A DNA stretch of 64,000 bases, taken from the NCBI GenBank assembly GCA_963693305.1, contig OY855914.1:10413903-10477902 (forward strand), given 5' to 3'. The notes under the pieces are model-generated. The model was not told where the DNA came from. It did no database searches and was given only the letters and a program-made list of their open reading frames with translations. The stretch comes from Meandrina meandrites. Lineage: Eukaryota > Cnidaria > Anthozoa > Scleractinia > Meandrinidae. Shown here in pieces: positions 34,506-46,492 of the stretch (positions within the stretch are counted from its first letter, which is position 1; the number at the start of each line of letters is the position of its first letter). The translations under genes were made by a program, and so were the position numbers.

Positions 34506-37075
34506 CTGTTCCAACCGACCCTATGTTCATCTGGCCCCTGACACTCCTTCCATCATGACATCAGGCAGGCCATGGCACTCTCTCCTTTATGACATCAGTC
34601 AGGTCGTCAGTCACCAGCCATTAGTCATTATTTCAAGTGATGCTGTGTCATTGAACTGGATATCCACACCATCCTGCAGTATAAAGCTTTTATTGGTGAG
34701 TAATAACAGGTTTTATGTACTTTACAGAATTGTAATGTTCTAAGGAAATGATTCTTGTGAACTTACGTTGTGCCACGGTGTGGACAAAACTTAATTGGGG
34801 TAGGCCATATGGCCCAGGCCATGGTGTAGGCCATGGGGCTTATATTAAGGAGAACAATAGAGGTCACGTGACCCGAACTTATGGCACCATGGAGTGAAAG
34901 CTAGGGGCTCACTTAACCTTTCACAGTGTTTTGATTAGGGTTGCAGGGCTTGGGCCTTTGCATTAGGGTTAGGATTGAGTTGTTGGGGCTAGCATTAGAT
35001 TTAAGGTTGGGGTTGCAGCTTGGGCCTCGGTAAGTCACATGACAAGCACTCCTGCCAAAAGTAATTACCCTATATAAAGTAAATATAGACTGGTGAATCC
35101 AATGGACCCATATAAAGTTTATGTTCAAGGTACAATTTCAAATTATTTACTCCTATTACTTCAAATTTATGCTGTGGAGTGATGGTACAGGTTTGGGGGC
35201 TAGTGCCATCCACCCTCCCCCCCCCCCCCCCCTAACTTGCGCTTTGCTCAAGTTGACACTAACATTTGCTGAGGAACTAGCATTGATGAGCCTTGCAGGT
35301 TCCAGGCATTTCCGAATTCGAAACATGAATTGGCTGACAAAAAGTATATTTGATTAAAACCCGAAACAACAAAACAAAACCACGGAAAAGAAATGACAGA
35401 AACGAGCAAAACCACCGACACGAAACAACTGAAATGGCCGAAACGAGCGAAATGAAACAAAATCATCAAAAAAAGGAAATTAAAGGAAATTAAAACCATT
35501 GCTGGAGCCATCGTCGTAAGACCTTGAAACACTCAATTGTAACAAACGGATGTTAAATCTCAAGAATATCCGAAACTTCTGGTTTAGGTACGTTTAAAAT
35601 TTGTTTTCCGTAGACTCAAAGAAATGCTGTTACAAATAGAACAGGATTTTTCAATCCTGTTCTATTCTTTTAAAAAAGAATTCTTCAATTCTGATTCATC
35701 AAATGTTTTTATTGCATCATCTCTGATGTCAATTAAACATGATCTTCAATATATTATTAAGACAACTGGGTTTTGTGCAGCTTTTGGCAAAGAGGTGGAG
35801 ATGATTTACATCCACCAAGAGACTAGACTTTTCCTCTGGACTTTTTGTTTTTATGGTCGTGTGTAATTGGTTTATCGCAAGCATGCGCAGACAATTGACC
35901 CTAGACCCTCTCTCCCACAGTGTTGAGTGACAGAGAGTGGGCCGAACTGGACTAGGCGACGCAAATTTGGTGGCAAAGAAGTTGTGCAGAATGTGTTGGA
36001 CTCAGGAAGATTTTGTACACAATTCAGACTGTTAGCTTAATAAAAGCTGTCATGTTTGAACTGTTATTTAGTCTATTTCCTAATCGACAGCTGCTTTAAA
36101 ATGTTTTCAAATACAAATGAAATAAATAAATGAAAACATCCTTCAAAATGATCAAATAGTAATGAAATTTGCTATTTTTGCGTACTTGTTGCAAGCTTTT
36201 CTAGCATTATATGACAAGTGCCCACAAATTTTATTTCAGTTATTTGTAGACCAGACCTTGGTTAAATAAAATATTAGCAACTCGATTTCAGATCAGGTCC
36301 CAGTTTTGCGAATTCATAATTTTTGTGGAGGCACTTCGCCAATGGTGTGCATGACATCGATAGATGGGTGTATGAGAAAAATCATATTAACTAATTTTGA
36401 AAGAACATGAAGCAAGTTAATTTTACACTTAAAATAAACTTGGCTACTGATACAAATTTCGATGTAAACATGAGCTTTCTGCGTTAAACCTATGTTGTCA
36501 TACGGTGCCTTTAGTTTCAGGCCAAAATCGGTGTTAAGAACAACAGATTAGCTTACCATACATGTATGCTCCCTCCCAAAAGTATTAAATGAAACCTAGC
36601 CAAACAAATACGATTTTTGTATTTAGAACATGTTAGACTTCTATAGAGAAAATGAAAGAATTTCATTTTCTACCAAATATTGACCATTCGTTTTTTATAT
36701 GGAATGCTTCTTAAAATTGTCCTTACAACTGGCATTTTGTAACAGCTTAAATGGCCTGTCTGATGCATAGGTATAGTTGTACATATTATATATATAGCCT
36801 TACACTACAAACTCTAGGTAAAGAATGATGCACTGTGGAACCCAGACACGCTTTGGGCTTGTTGTATGACATTAGCCCAAAAGCCATCTGCATAGGGGGG
36901 CTAGGGACTGGGTTTTTGCTCCTGTTTGTAAAGGTTCAGGATCTGAACAGGACTTACTTTTTGCCCAAATATAAATTGATGACTTTTTGCTTTAGAAAAT
37001 ATTGCAATAAGAATGTGTTTAGTTACATGTTAATTTTAAATTTAATTGAAATCAATTTAATTTGTTCATTTACAG
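34506..37075. other. Intergenic with dispersed repeat B; exon-like segment at its left end
   Basis: A segment after the minisatellite ends TTTTATTG before the donor GTGAGT (34696). Together with 37076-37160 it may form a noncoding transcript. A perfect hairpin AATAGAACAGGATTTTTCAA...CCTGTTCTATT lies at 35635-35667. Confidence 0.35.
34846..35356 (+). repeat. Dispersed ~500-bp repeat, copy B
   Basis: Same orientation and block order as copy A (24986-25482). It differs by a poly-C expansion at about 35216-35232 and by small indels. Confidence 0.75.
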
Positions 37076-37160
37076 GTAGATATGTGTAGGAACTCTGCCT
37101 GTGTTATGCAGTCAGACCCAAGGTTGACTACACTGGATTTTGATCATTTCAAACTAAATG
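37076..37160 (+). ncRNA. Candidate exon with strong splice borders, coding status unknown
   Basis: Acceptor TTGTTCATTTACAG and donor GTGAGT enclose 85 nt. One frame reads MCRNSACVMQSDPRLTTLDF. No partner exons with matching frame were established, so this could be a noncoding RNA exon or a false pair. Confidence 0.3.
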
Positions 37161-39429
37161 GTGAGTCAGTTTGTCTGTTAAATATTGTGTCAGTATTAGC
37201 TGTGTGGCATCTCAGTATAACAAGTTGTGTCATGAAAACTGGTTTGCTTTTGATTGGGACAGTAAGAGCTAGTCACATGGATGCTTGTATGTAATAACAT
37301 TCTGACATACAGAACCAAAATACTCCCAGCCATTTTAATTATTAAATAAATTTTAATTTTATTACGTTGGGGATACATACATGAAGGTCTCACCCAGTCT
37401 TACCACACTGGAAAGCTACTACAAATGGGTTATTGACAAAGTGTGTGGTCATAAGTTTCTGGCAGAATATTGGCTAAGTTTGTTTTTGTTGTATGTTTAT
37501 GGACCAAGTGGGCATGATAGGCCCATCTTGCCCACTCAGGTAGCCAATCACAACACAGGCTTTCACTCATCTTGCCCGCTTGAAGGGCTATTCATAAAAT
37601 AAAGGTAATTACATAATGCAATTTTATGGGATTGGAGGAGACAGATTTTCTCATCAGTGCTGATTGATAACTCCAGTCTATGTAGCATGGGTGCTGACTC
37701 ATAACTCCAGTCTATGTAGCATGAAGCATCTTACTGTAACCCCTACCCCCTTACCCTACCCCCTCTCCCTTGCATGGGGTGCTAGTCCTGGCCTTTTGCC
37801 ACATTCTGTCAAGCGGCTGTAAGGTACAGGGTACACGGTAGCTACGCACAAACATTACAATGTAAATTGGCAGCAGGTACTGTTGACATGACGGATGCAG
37901 CAGGGACTGTGACACAGCACCTCCAGTCATGATGCGCACAAGTGGTTGCTGCACCAATTGTCCCTGATGTGTGTTGATGCCTTCATGTGAACAGAAGATT
38001 ATTAAATTTTCACTGCATGTCCCTATGTGTGTACCATTTTTCACCAGTACCCATGAAAGGGACACTGTCACAAGCATAATTAAAAAAAAAAATTCAACAG
38101 TCCAAAAACATGTCTACACCATTGGAAACCTATTAACAGTGGTCAAGTTTTCTTAAAATTACTATACCAGTGTACTGAAGCTAAAATAATATAGAGTGAT
38201 ATCACTGTGATTCCATCAGGAGCTTTTGATCTCAACTTGAAAAAGTCAGCCTGACTTTTTCAAGTTCTGTCCTTGTGGTTTGGAAAAATTGATGAAAATT
38301 ATTTACGGCACCCTCTTCTTTAAACAGTTTGCTAGATATCCTTCCCTTTACTTTTTAGGAGCATTTCCTGCATGGTTGAAAGTACTTAGTCGTAATTTTG
38401 GTGCCGTTTTACTAAAAAGCCAAAAAATGTCTGTGATTGTGTGCCTTTAAAGGACTTTTGTCAGCCACACCTTTTTAGTTGAGCCTGCCTAAATAAACGA
38501 GATCACCGTGAAAAGGTAATTATACAGACTTCCAGTAACACAGCTTGTGGCTATGCAACAATGCTTCCCTTCTCTATGTAATGGCGGGCCGGCTGACTAG
38601 AGTCCATAATATAACGGAGTGGAAAGACGCATTGCAAGGGTGAAGTGTCTTGCCCATGCACATATCATCATTAATCCCCTGGCCATGTAAAGCGTTGGCA
38701 TCTCTCATAGACACTCGCACTAATAAGAGTGAACAAAATTCTCTTTTTCACAGGACTCGTGTGTTGCAAGTCCTCCTAATTGAGGAAAATCATTCTTAAA
38801 GTAATGATCAGGTGCAATTGCCAACATAAGGGATGAGCTGGTAGACAGTAAAGATCAATATTAACAGAGTTGAAAGTATTTTTAATGAGTACTAAGACAC
38901 AGATTCAAATAGAACCTCTTAAAGAGTAACTTGCTGAGATTAACAAGCAGGCAGGCTGCAATTTACATGTAGACCGTACAAAATGATGATAGAATATACT
39001 GCTTTCAATTAATGTGCTTGAGCTTTCAAATGTGCTTGAAAATGTGTTCTTAACTGCCATATATTTTTTTTAAAGATTTTGTTTCTCCATTTCCTGCTCA
39101 GGTTTAACTTCAATTTAGAAAATTCCTTAAACATCTGAGACAGTTTCGTCAGGAATAGTCCGCTGCATGTAGTATTTCCAACCGGGTATTTGGAAATGCA
39201 ATGGAACTCGTGTTTGATATATTTATCATCCATGATTAAATGGTTTAATGTTTAAAGCGTTTAAGATAAAAGTTAATGATAATAAAAACCAATAAATGTA
39301 ACGCTGTGTCGACTTATATTTGGTACACTTTTCATTCCGTCCGAGCTTGTACGCTGGCCGGGTTTATTGCGTTGTGTTCTTGGGCGAGACACCACTCTCA
39401 TAGTGCCTCTCTTCACCCAGGGGTATAAA
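37161..39429. other. Intergenic, small repeats only
   Basis: It holds a short tandem (ATAACTCCAGTCTATGTAGCATG twice, 37660-37722), a perfect hairpin CTTGAAAAAGTCAGCCTGACTTTTTCAAG (38236-38264) and a SINE fragment (39340-39429). No gene supported. Confidence 0.5.
39340..39429 (+). mobile_element. SINE fragment, first family
   Basis: GTTGTGTTCTTGGGCGAGACAC, TCATAGTGCCTCTCTTCACCC and AGGGGTATAAAT match the middle of the full SINE at 59664-59959. Confidence 0.6.
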
Positions 39430-40680
39430 TAAAAATGGTTGCGCACATACAGCGTCATCTCCTGCCTTCCCCCATGGGATTCCCCTGGATTCTCCCCCTT
39501 GTTCCCCATGAATTGGCTGTGGGTTCCCCCGTTATCCCGTGCTTTCTCTGTACGTGACCTCGCGTATTTTCTAGTGCCTTCCCCTAAGCATTCCCCTGGG
39601 TCTCCCTTGTGGCTCCCCGTGCGTTCCGCCTGCGTTCCCCAGTGCATTTCTCACGCACCCCGTGTTTGCCCCCAACGGGTTTCACCGTTGTTTCTTTTCT
39701 GCGTTTTAAGCGCCCCTTGGGCATTTGCTCGTCCTTTACGCTGTGTTTCACTTTCCCCGTGTGTTTCCCGAGCGTTTTCTAACAATTCTCGTGCGTTCTA
39801 CCACGCCTTCACCACACTTTCCGTTATTAAAAGTCTTGTCGTGTTTTTTGCCCAAAGGTTCCCGGCTGGTTTACAGGCCTACTTTGTCCTCCCCTTTGCA
39901 TTCGTTGCGTATTCGCAACGTTATGCCGGGCGTTTGCTTGCGATCTTCCTACGATGCGTTCCCCATGCATATCCCGGTGCATTCCCTGTGTACGGCTCCA
40001 CGTTTTCCATGTATTCCAAGTGATTTCCCTTAATTGTGATCCTATTTCTTTCCGCCACATGGTATCACTCCAGGAGTACCGTGTGTGTTCCCTCGTTCAC
40101 TGTTCTCGTGCCTCCCTCATGCGTATCCGTTGTTTTCCCTTGCGCTTCTCTATACCTTCCCTCCAGCATTCTCATTGTGTTCTTGCGTTTCCAGTTTGTT
40201 CCTCCTTACGTTCCCCTATATGCAGCCCCATGTGGGTGTCCGGTGGGTTCCCTATTACGTTCCCCTTGTATTCGGTATGGATATCCATGTTCTCTGCTAT
40301 ACGCATCCCTATTGCGTTTCATTTTGTTTTTTTTTTTTTTGTTTTGTTTTTTTGGGTGAGCTAACTCCTATGTGCCTTGTGTATTCGCTGCCCGGGCTCC
40401 CCCGCACGTTGCCTTGCCAGTTACACCGTGCATTTATGGCATTCATGAGTTCCCCATCGCGTTTTCCGCCACGCATTCCCCAGCGTTCCCTTACGTTCCT
40501 GTACGATCCGCTTTGTTTTCCTACGAGTGACCCCCCCCCCCCCCCCCCCCATTTTTTCTGAGTTGCCGTTGGGTTTCGTGTAAAGTAATTAACGTTTCCC
40601 TCCATTGTACGTTCATGGTGCGTTTCCTTGTTCATTTCTTCACGCGTTCCCTTGCGTTTCTTTTGCGTTGGTCAGTATTT
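39430..40680 (+). repeat. Highly degenerate pyrimidine-rich minisatellite
   Basis: Over 1.2 kb the motif GCGTTCCC(C/T) recurs every 15-25 bp (for example GTGCGTTCCGCC, TGCGTTCCCCAG, TACGTTCCCCTA, CGCGTTCCCTTG), giving strong C/T bias on the plus strand. Open frames here are by-products of stop-poor composition. A poly-C run sits at about 40530-40550. Confidence 0.7.
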
Positions 40681-40833
40681 TGATCTATTACATCTTTGCA
40701 GTTTTTTGATAGTTTTAGTGTGGCCCGGACCATGTTAACGTACGGCAGTGAATCATCTCCTCTTATTTCAGAAATTAAGCTTTATCTTTTAACTCATTTC
40801 GACGATTTTTTCGCAAGCGCGTAAAACTTCCCG

Positions 40834-41065
40834 CCTGGGACCATTCTCGTTCCCAGAGGCCGCGATCCTTCAAGTCTGCCCCCGGGATCGAGATCCTCGT
40901 CCAACACCGGAAGTCCGCGTAACATGGACTCATTATCAAATCTGATTGGCTGAAAAATACAGAGCGAGTACTCTGCGCATGCTTAAAAATTGGGACTGGT
41001 CAGAGGTCTCGATCCCTCGCACAGACCTGAAGGATCGGGCCTCTGGGGACGAGAATGGCCTGGGA
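40834..41065. mobile_element. Fold-back (MITE-like) element
   Basis: The left arm CCTGGGACCATTCTCGTTCC, then CAGAGGCCGCGATCCTTCA, is mirrored by TGAAGGATCGGGCCTCTGGG, then GACGAGAATGGCCTGGGA. Arms are about 45 bp. Noncoding. Confidence 0.75.
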
Positions 41066-41790
41066 CGATGGCCTGATATCTCCCATTTCCCGCCAACAGA
41101 CACAACCTGTAACAATATTTTCAAAATAATGATTATCTATTTTGGTTCTACCTTCTTAGGCCAATGTTTTTTAAGGCAGCGTTTCACAGCGTAACTTGAG
41201 CCGGGCTGGGCTCGCGGTTGCTAAAAGGTTAGGCGGTAACGCGCGCTAGAGGATGTACGGATTGTGTGATAAAAATGTATTACAGTGATCAAAGAGTTAT
41301 TGTTAGTTTGAGTTCTTTAATGTGCGCCATGCATTAACTCTAGGGCAGTTTTTTTCTTTATTCTTCAAGATAAATAAGAGTGTTAGACGTTTTAGGAATT
41401 AAAATAAAAATAACGTTTGGTGTTTGATACTGATAAGGATTTCGGGACATACATTATGCTATAAAAATTCGTCCTTGGTGCCGCTATAATTTATATTGAT
41501 CGCTTGCAACCACGTGACAAGGCGGCCATGTTGGTGGTTAAAACAATAAAAAACTTTTTCGCAGGATTGTATGATAAAAAGAATTAGGTCCCAGCGGAGG
41601 AAAACACTTTGTTCTTGTCCCCCAGCATGGCTACCGAGACGTCAGTTGTAAGCCAGCAATTGTTTTGTTTTCCTGGCCTCGAAGACAAGTTATAATATTC
41701 AATATTAACAAAGAAATGGGTCTATTGTAGTCTTTTATGTTGTTTGCTTATGCGGGTTCACGTGAGACCCAGAACAAAGCAAATGCAAAA
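41066..41790. other. Upstream region of the small gene at 41791
   Basis: Likely contains the promoter and 5' UTR. No TATA box stands out. GGCGGCCATGTTGGTGG lies near 41522. Confidence 0.4.
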
Positions 41791-42443
41791 ATGGTGCAGC
41801 AGACAGCGTGCAAAGAGGCGTTGTCGCAAAAAATTGTGACGTATTTATTGTTGATTGGTCCAATCTTATTTTCCATATTCATGAACTTGCAGATCCGAGG
41901 CGTTGTTTGTCATCAGTCAGAGGAATTTGCTGACGGGGTAAGATGTGAAGCGCTCCCTTCTTCACGACTGAAGGGCTTCCAAGAAGAAATATCGAACCGG
42001 TTTGGGAAACTCAGTCACTCTACACCAGTTTTAGTCAATGGTTAGTATCAACATCTTGACAATTTACCTTCGAGCAATAATATTTTGTCCCGATTCTAGC
42101 CTGAACACGTGCGCTTGCTAAGTCGGTTTTGTGTCGAATCTCAAATTAGCGCCCTCGTGGCTTTAGCAAAGGCAGAGACTTAAGTTAAACGCTAGGGCAA
42201 GAACAACTCGAGACGTTGAACTTTTTAGCGTTTTATAGTTGGCCAGCGTTCTCCTTGCTTTTATGAAAACCGTCAAACTGTGTCTTGTGCATGTCGGCGC
42301 GCATTCATGTTTAGCTTGATCATTTAACAATTCACTCGAAATCGACGTCCATTCCTTTAAAATTTAGTACACATTTGACTTTGTTTCTTACGCAACTCTT
42401 ATATATTCTATTTTCAGAGGAAAAAGGCCCGAAGTCAAGTTGA
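41791..42443 (+). CDS. Small single-pass membrane protein, two exons, unrecognised
   Basis: Exon 1 (41791-42040) begins ATGG in a good context (AAAAATGG) and ends before GTTAGT in phase 1. Exon 2 (42418-42443) follows acceptor TTCTATTTTCAG and adds EEKGPKSS and TGA. The product is about 91 residues: a short basic start, one hydrophobic helix (VTYLLLIGPILFSIFMNL) and a hydrophilic part with CHQSEEFADGVRC and two cysteines. It looks like a signal-anchor or signal-peptide protein. An in-frame upstream ATG at 41737 would add 18 residues. No family recognised. The splice pair and stop are convincing but expression is unproven. Confidence 0.5.
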
Positions 42444-44039
42444 CAAGAAGCTGCAATATGGAAAGGATTCAAGCAAGGAAATGTCTTAATTTGGAGGAAG
42501 CAGAGATAAGAATTGAGAATTTTGTGACATTTAAATCTTTCCGATAAGAAATGGCAGAATTGTAGGAAAATTAGATTTAAATTTTATAGACTAAAACAGT
42601 TTAATTGTTTGGAGTTGACAGTTGAATTCGAGAGACATTCGAGCGGGGAAAATGAAACATCGATAAAATGTAAATTTATTCTGCCATGTTTGTTGGAAAG
42701 ATTTTTGAGAACTTCTTTGTCTGAACAAGTTTTCAAACTGTGAGGAGTTTTATTCTTGAGCGTTCAAAACATTTCGCTGATGAAATTAAATTTATCGCTA
42801 TTTTGCATGCTTTGCGTTTTTGTCAAACTTTTATCTTTTTGATTTTTTTTTAATCATTGAAACGGCTTTGAAAATAAAATCGCTCAAGACTCCAAAACGA
42901 TTTGAAAACATGTTGTTAGACAAACAACAAACATTATGCATTTTATGTTAAGGTGGCACTGCATGTTGAAATCAAGTCGATAGTAATTGCAATTGGCCTT
43001 TTTTAGCTATTAGCTACGTGATCATGTCAATCAAAACAAAATTGGCCAAGATACATTTGGGAAAACAAGTTAACGCTGAATATTTTAAATTAATTTTTCT
43101 TGTCTTAGAAAAACGCTTCTACGGAGGCCCAGGTTCAGTTTAATGCAATTGTCTGTTGAAGAGCAATGCCTCTTGTCGAAATCAGTACATGAACGTAGTG
43201 GAAAAAAATCTTACAACTTTGTTTAAAAATCTAAAGAGGTAACTGTTTTGTAATCTTTCTAATCATTCTTTTTACAAATTTTAAACATTTCCAGATCGAT
43301 TATCGCTTCTTCGATTTGAAATCGATTTTTTTTGGCTGTCTTGTTTTCGAAAACTTCACCAAAGACCAAAGCTTATTTTCCATTGGTGAATTTATCATGC
43401 GAATTGTGTGTGGAGGAGGACAATGACTTTGATTGTAGCTTGACTCTGCTCTGGTACAACTATCAAACACTTGATGTCATTTATTTCTTCTTTACTTCAA
43501 ATCTTGTAATGCTCAGAAAGGGAAAAACGTTAGGATATTTTGGAAATTTCAATTGGTTCTTAACTTCATTCAAGTTAATTTATCGTGAAATCTGCCAAAT
43601 TCGTTAACATTTTACCAAGACCTTTCTAATTTAAATATTTGGAATTTTTGTTGACATGATCACAAAATATTATTGAAGGCGTCCATGTTGTTTAGTTCGT
43701 TCCGGTTCGTTCTCTTTTTTTTTGACTATCGGAGACTTTGCGCAATTTTTTTTACAGCACTCCACCGTGTAGTGAACATACAGAGCCACCTTGATATAAC
43801 TTTACAGGAGAATATTGGTTTCTGAAATGATCTTCGCTTACTAAAAGTAATTTATCGGCCATTGCTATCGATACGAAGGTCGTTCGGTTTTTAATTTGTT
43901 TCTTGCATGGGAGGGAAATAAGCATCGAAAATCAATCAGAAACCTATCTATTCTCTTGTTACATGTATATTCAGTGAGGCTATAATGATTGTCTGGTTTC
44001 TGCTAGTAAAGATCGAGTCGAAAGACGGATTCCTTCTAA
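42444..44039. other. 3' flank of the small gene, featureless AT-rich DNA
   Basis: AT-rich with no supported exon or repeat. AATAAA-type hexamers occur by composition and none can be assigned. Confidence 0.45.
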
Positions 44040-44520
44040 AAATTGTAGATCCATTTGTCTGATTCGTCTAAAATATTATCGAGATCATTTGTAACTGACG
44101 TTTTTTTTATTGAAATTATTCTTTAATAGTTCTAATTGTATTTGATCTTGTAAAATATTATAACAATCGTTTGTAACTGACGAATATTTTTTACCAAAAC
44201 ATTCACTATAAAATCTATTAATTTTTAAAAATGTAGGTCCAATTGTCTGACTTTCTAAAATATTATTGCTTTAATTCGTAACTGATATTCTTTTTTTTTT
44301 CGAATATTTTCTTCATTAGCTGTTTCTCTTTTGAATTACATAGCTCTAATTGTCTGATTCTTTTAAAATGTTATTACTATGGTTTGAACCAAACGGACAT
44401 TAATTTTTTGACCGAAATATTTACTATTAAACGTATTACTTGTCAGACTTCTCTAAACTGTTGTTGATATCGTTCGCAACTGACAAACATTTTTACCAAA
44501 TGTATTCACTGTAGTCATGA
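44040..44520. repeat. Degenerate ~105-bp tandem repeat, about 4-5 copies
   Basis: Recurring order: (AATTGTCTGA)TTC, TCTAAAATATTAT, then CGTAACTGA, then TTTTTACCAAAA and ATTCACTAT. Seen near 44055, 44140, 44245, 44350 and 44440 with heavy divergence. Confidence 0.6.
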
Positions 44521-44925
44521 TATACGGAGAATAACTTTTGAGGTATTTCTTGGCAACCAGACATTAGTATTTACAGCCTCACTGAATGTGTCAGAGCTTT
44601 TGTCAAAACTAGTTTCTGAATGCTACACTGGACAAAGCGCAAATGTTTTCGTTGAAAACTGTTTTTTGTTTTTTATTAATTTGCTTTCACTAAGATTGCG
44701 CCATAGATTTATTTCGATTTTGCGATGGCATTTTTGCTTCGTCTTGCTTGTTCTGTGTAGCAAACCGAAACGAATGGTCTTGACATTGCTCGATTTTATT
44801 TCTTGAAGGTAACATGGCAAGCCATAAACAATTCTATTTAATTGGCATACAATTTTTCGGGTTTTATTATTTTGAATACTCGTTTAAAATGTGACGGCAG
44901 TATAACAATTCACCAAATACCATAT

Positions 44926-45103
44926 CAGAGGCGGATCCAGGGGAGGGGTGATGGGGGTTGCAACCCCCCCCTTTGGGCAAAATTTTTTAGTTATTTTTTT
45001 TTTATTCTTCCTGAAAAATAATTGAATAAAATTGTTTTTTGCATTAAAGGTTACTACAATAGTGTACAACCCCCCCTTTAAAAAATTCCTGGATCCGCCC
45101 CTG
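44926..45103. mobile_element. MITE with CAGGGGCGGATCCAG-type terminal inverted repeats
   Basis: The left end CAGAGGCGGATCCAGG mirrors the right end CCTGGATCCGCCCCTG. Internal GGGTTGCAACCCCCC and ACAACCCCCCCTTTAAAA also pair. It is flanked by CATAT on both sides (44921-44925 and 45104-45108), a likely 5-bp target duplication. The ends are familiar from widespread metazoan MITEs (recall). Confidence 0.8.
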
Positions 45104-45640
45104 CATATCGAGTTTTTTTTTTTTCGCATAGGGCCTATCGAGTTTATGGCTTGCCTCTGCTATCTTCTTGAGTATATTGCATGATGATATCACGTTAAAT
45201 AGTAATGCCTTGAACGATGAGCAGCTAGAAATCTATTTACAGAAATGAGACGAGCAGGTTGAAATTACGACAAATGCAAAGTTTCTTCAAACTTATTTGA
45301 ACATTGTGGTGGTAGAAACATTTTGGAATCGTTATATTTTAGAGAGTTTGTATAGCTGGGACATAAGTTACCCGGCTATATAAACATTCTTTAACATTTT
45401 GATTCAAGTGTTTCGCCCTCTCAATGTTGTGCAGAAACGTTGCAGTTGTACAAATTTTAACCTGCCCTTCTCATTTTTGTAAATATATTTCTAGCTGCTC
45501 GTTGTTTTAGAGCATACTATTTAACAGGTTATCATCATGAAGACACCATCTTGTATACAAACGAATGTTTTGGCAAAACTCGTACGTTTGGAATCCATTT
45601 TTTTTCTAAGACTTGTGTACAAGATGGTGTATATTGTCAA

Positions 45641-46173
45641 TTTTGGCGGGAAAAGTTTAAAGGGATACCTTGTTAAAATTTTTGACAAAAAAGTTGTCAG
45701 GGGAAACGCTGTGCAAATTGTTCCAAATTTTCCCGCCAAAAGACTTAGTATATATAGGAGGAATTTTTTCTTCACACCTTTGTAATTAATATAATTGAAA
45801 TTCAATAAACTAATTAAAGAATACTTGTGAGTTATTGATCTTTAATTATTGAATTAAAGTTAATCGATATCAATAAAGGAAACAAAAGACTATAAAACTT
45901 GTTTGAGTATAATTACTTTTATTGTGTGGATCAAATAATACTTCATTTATTAAGAATAAAGATAACAAATACAAATATTATACAGCAAAAAAAAAATAAA
46001 AAACGGCGCATGCGTATTTTGGGCGCCCGTATTTTTTCTAAGTTTTTTGGCGGGAAAATGAAAAAAATCAACATGGATTTACTGATAGTGACTTGAAGAA
46101 GGAAAAATTTTAAAAAAATTGGCGCATGCGTATTTTAGGCGCCCGTATTTTTCTAAGTTTTTTGGCGGGAAAA
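45641..46173. promoter_or_regulatory. Cluster of four E2F-like TTTTGGCGGGAAAA motifs
   Basis: Sites at 45641-45654 (+), 45728-45741 (-), 46045-46058 (+) and 46160-46173 (+). Each matches the classical E2F consensus TTTSGCGGGAAA-like core. Two lie in the direct repeat, so part of the clustering is due to duplication. Regulatory use is unproven. Confidence 0.4.
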
Positions 46174-46186
46174 TTAAAAAAATTGC
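46003..46186 (+). repeat. Direct repeat, two ~66-bp units
   Basis: GGCGCATGCGTATTTTGGGC, then GCCCGTATTTTT, TCTAAGTTTTTTGGCGGGAA occurs at 46003-46070 and again, nearly identical, at 46121-46186. Confidence 0.85.
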
Positions 46187-46492
46187 CATGGGTTACCTTG
46201 AAGGCAAATTGGAGCAGTCAGGACAATATTAAAACTTTATTTTGTACAACGCTTGCTCGAATTAAAATGTAAAAAAAAGTTAACGAAGACGCAACTAAAC
46301 AAACACTCGGCAGAAATACGAGAAAATATTCTGGAAACCAATTTGACAAATACACAATTCAGAAAAATATACGAGGAAAACAAGCAACAAATTGTGTATT
46401 CTAAACACGAAGACTCATTATAAAATTGCTTAAGAAAAATCAATGACTAGCGAAGCTCACGATACAAGAAATCGGTGTATCATCCGACAGAA

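Larger units (their letters stand above)
45104..46492. other. Intergenic with E2F-like motif cluster and direct repeat
   Basis: Contains four TTTTGGCGGGAAAA motifs and a ~66-bp direct repeat (46003-46070 and 46121-46186). An inverted pair ACACCATCTTGTATAC / GTGTACAAGATGGTGT lies at 45542-45557 and 45614-45629. No gene supported. Confidence 0.5.

Noticed and set aside
39439..40561. Several 100-190 codon open frames on both strands
   Set aside because: They lie in the degenerate GCGTTCCC array, where strand bias suppresses stops; translations are low complexity.
44884..45129. 81-codon minus-strand frame with GGSRNFLKGG and PPLDPPL
   Set aside because: Translation of the MITE at 44926-45103.
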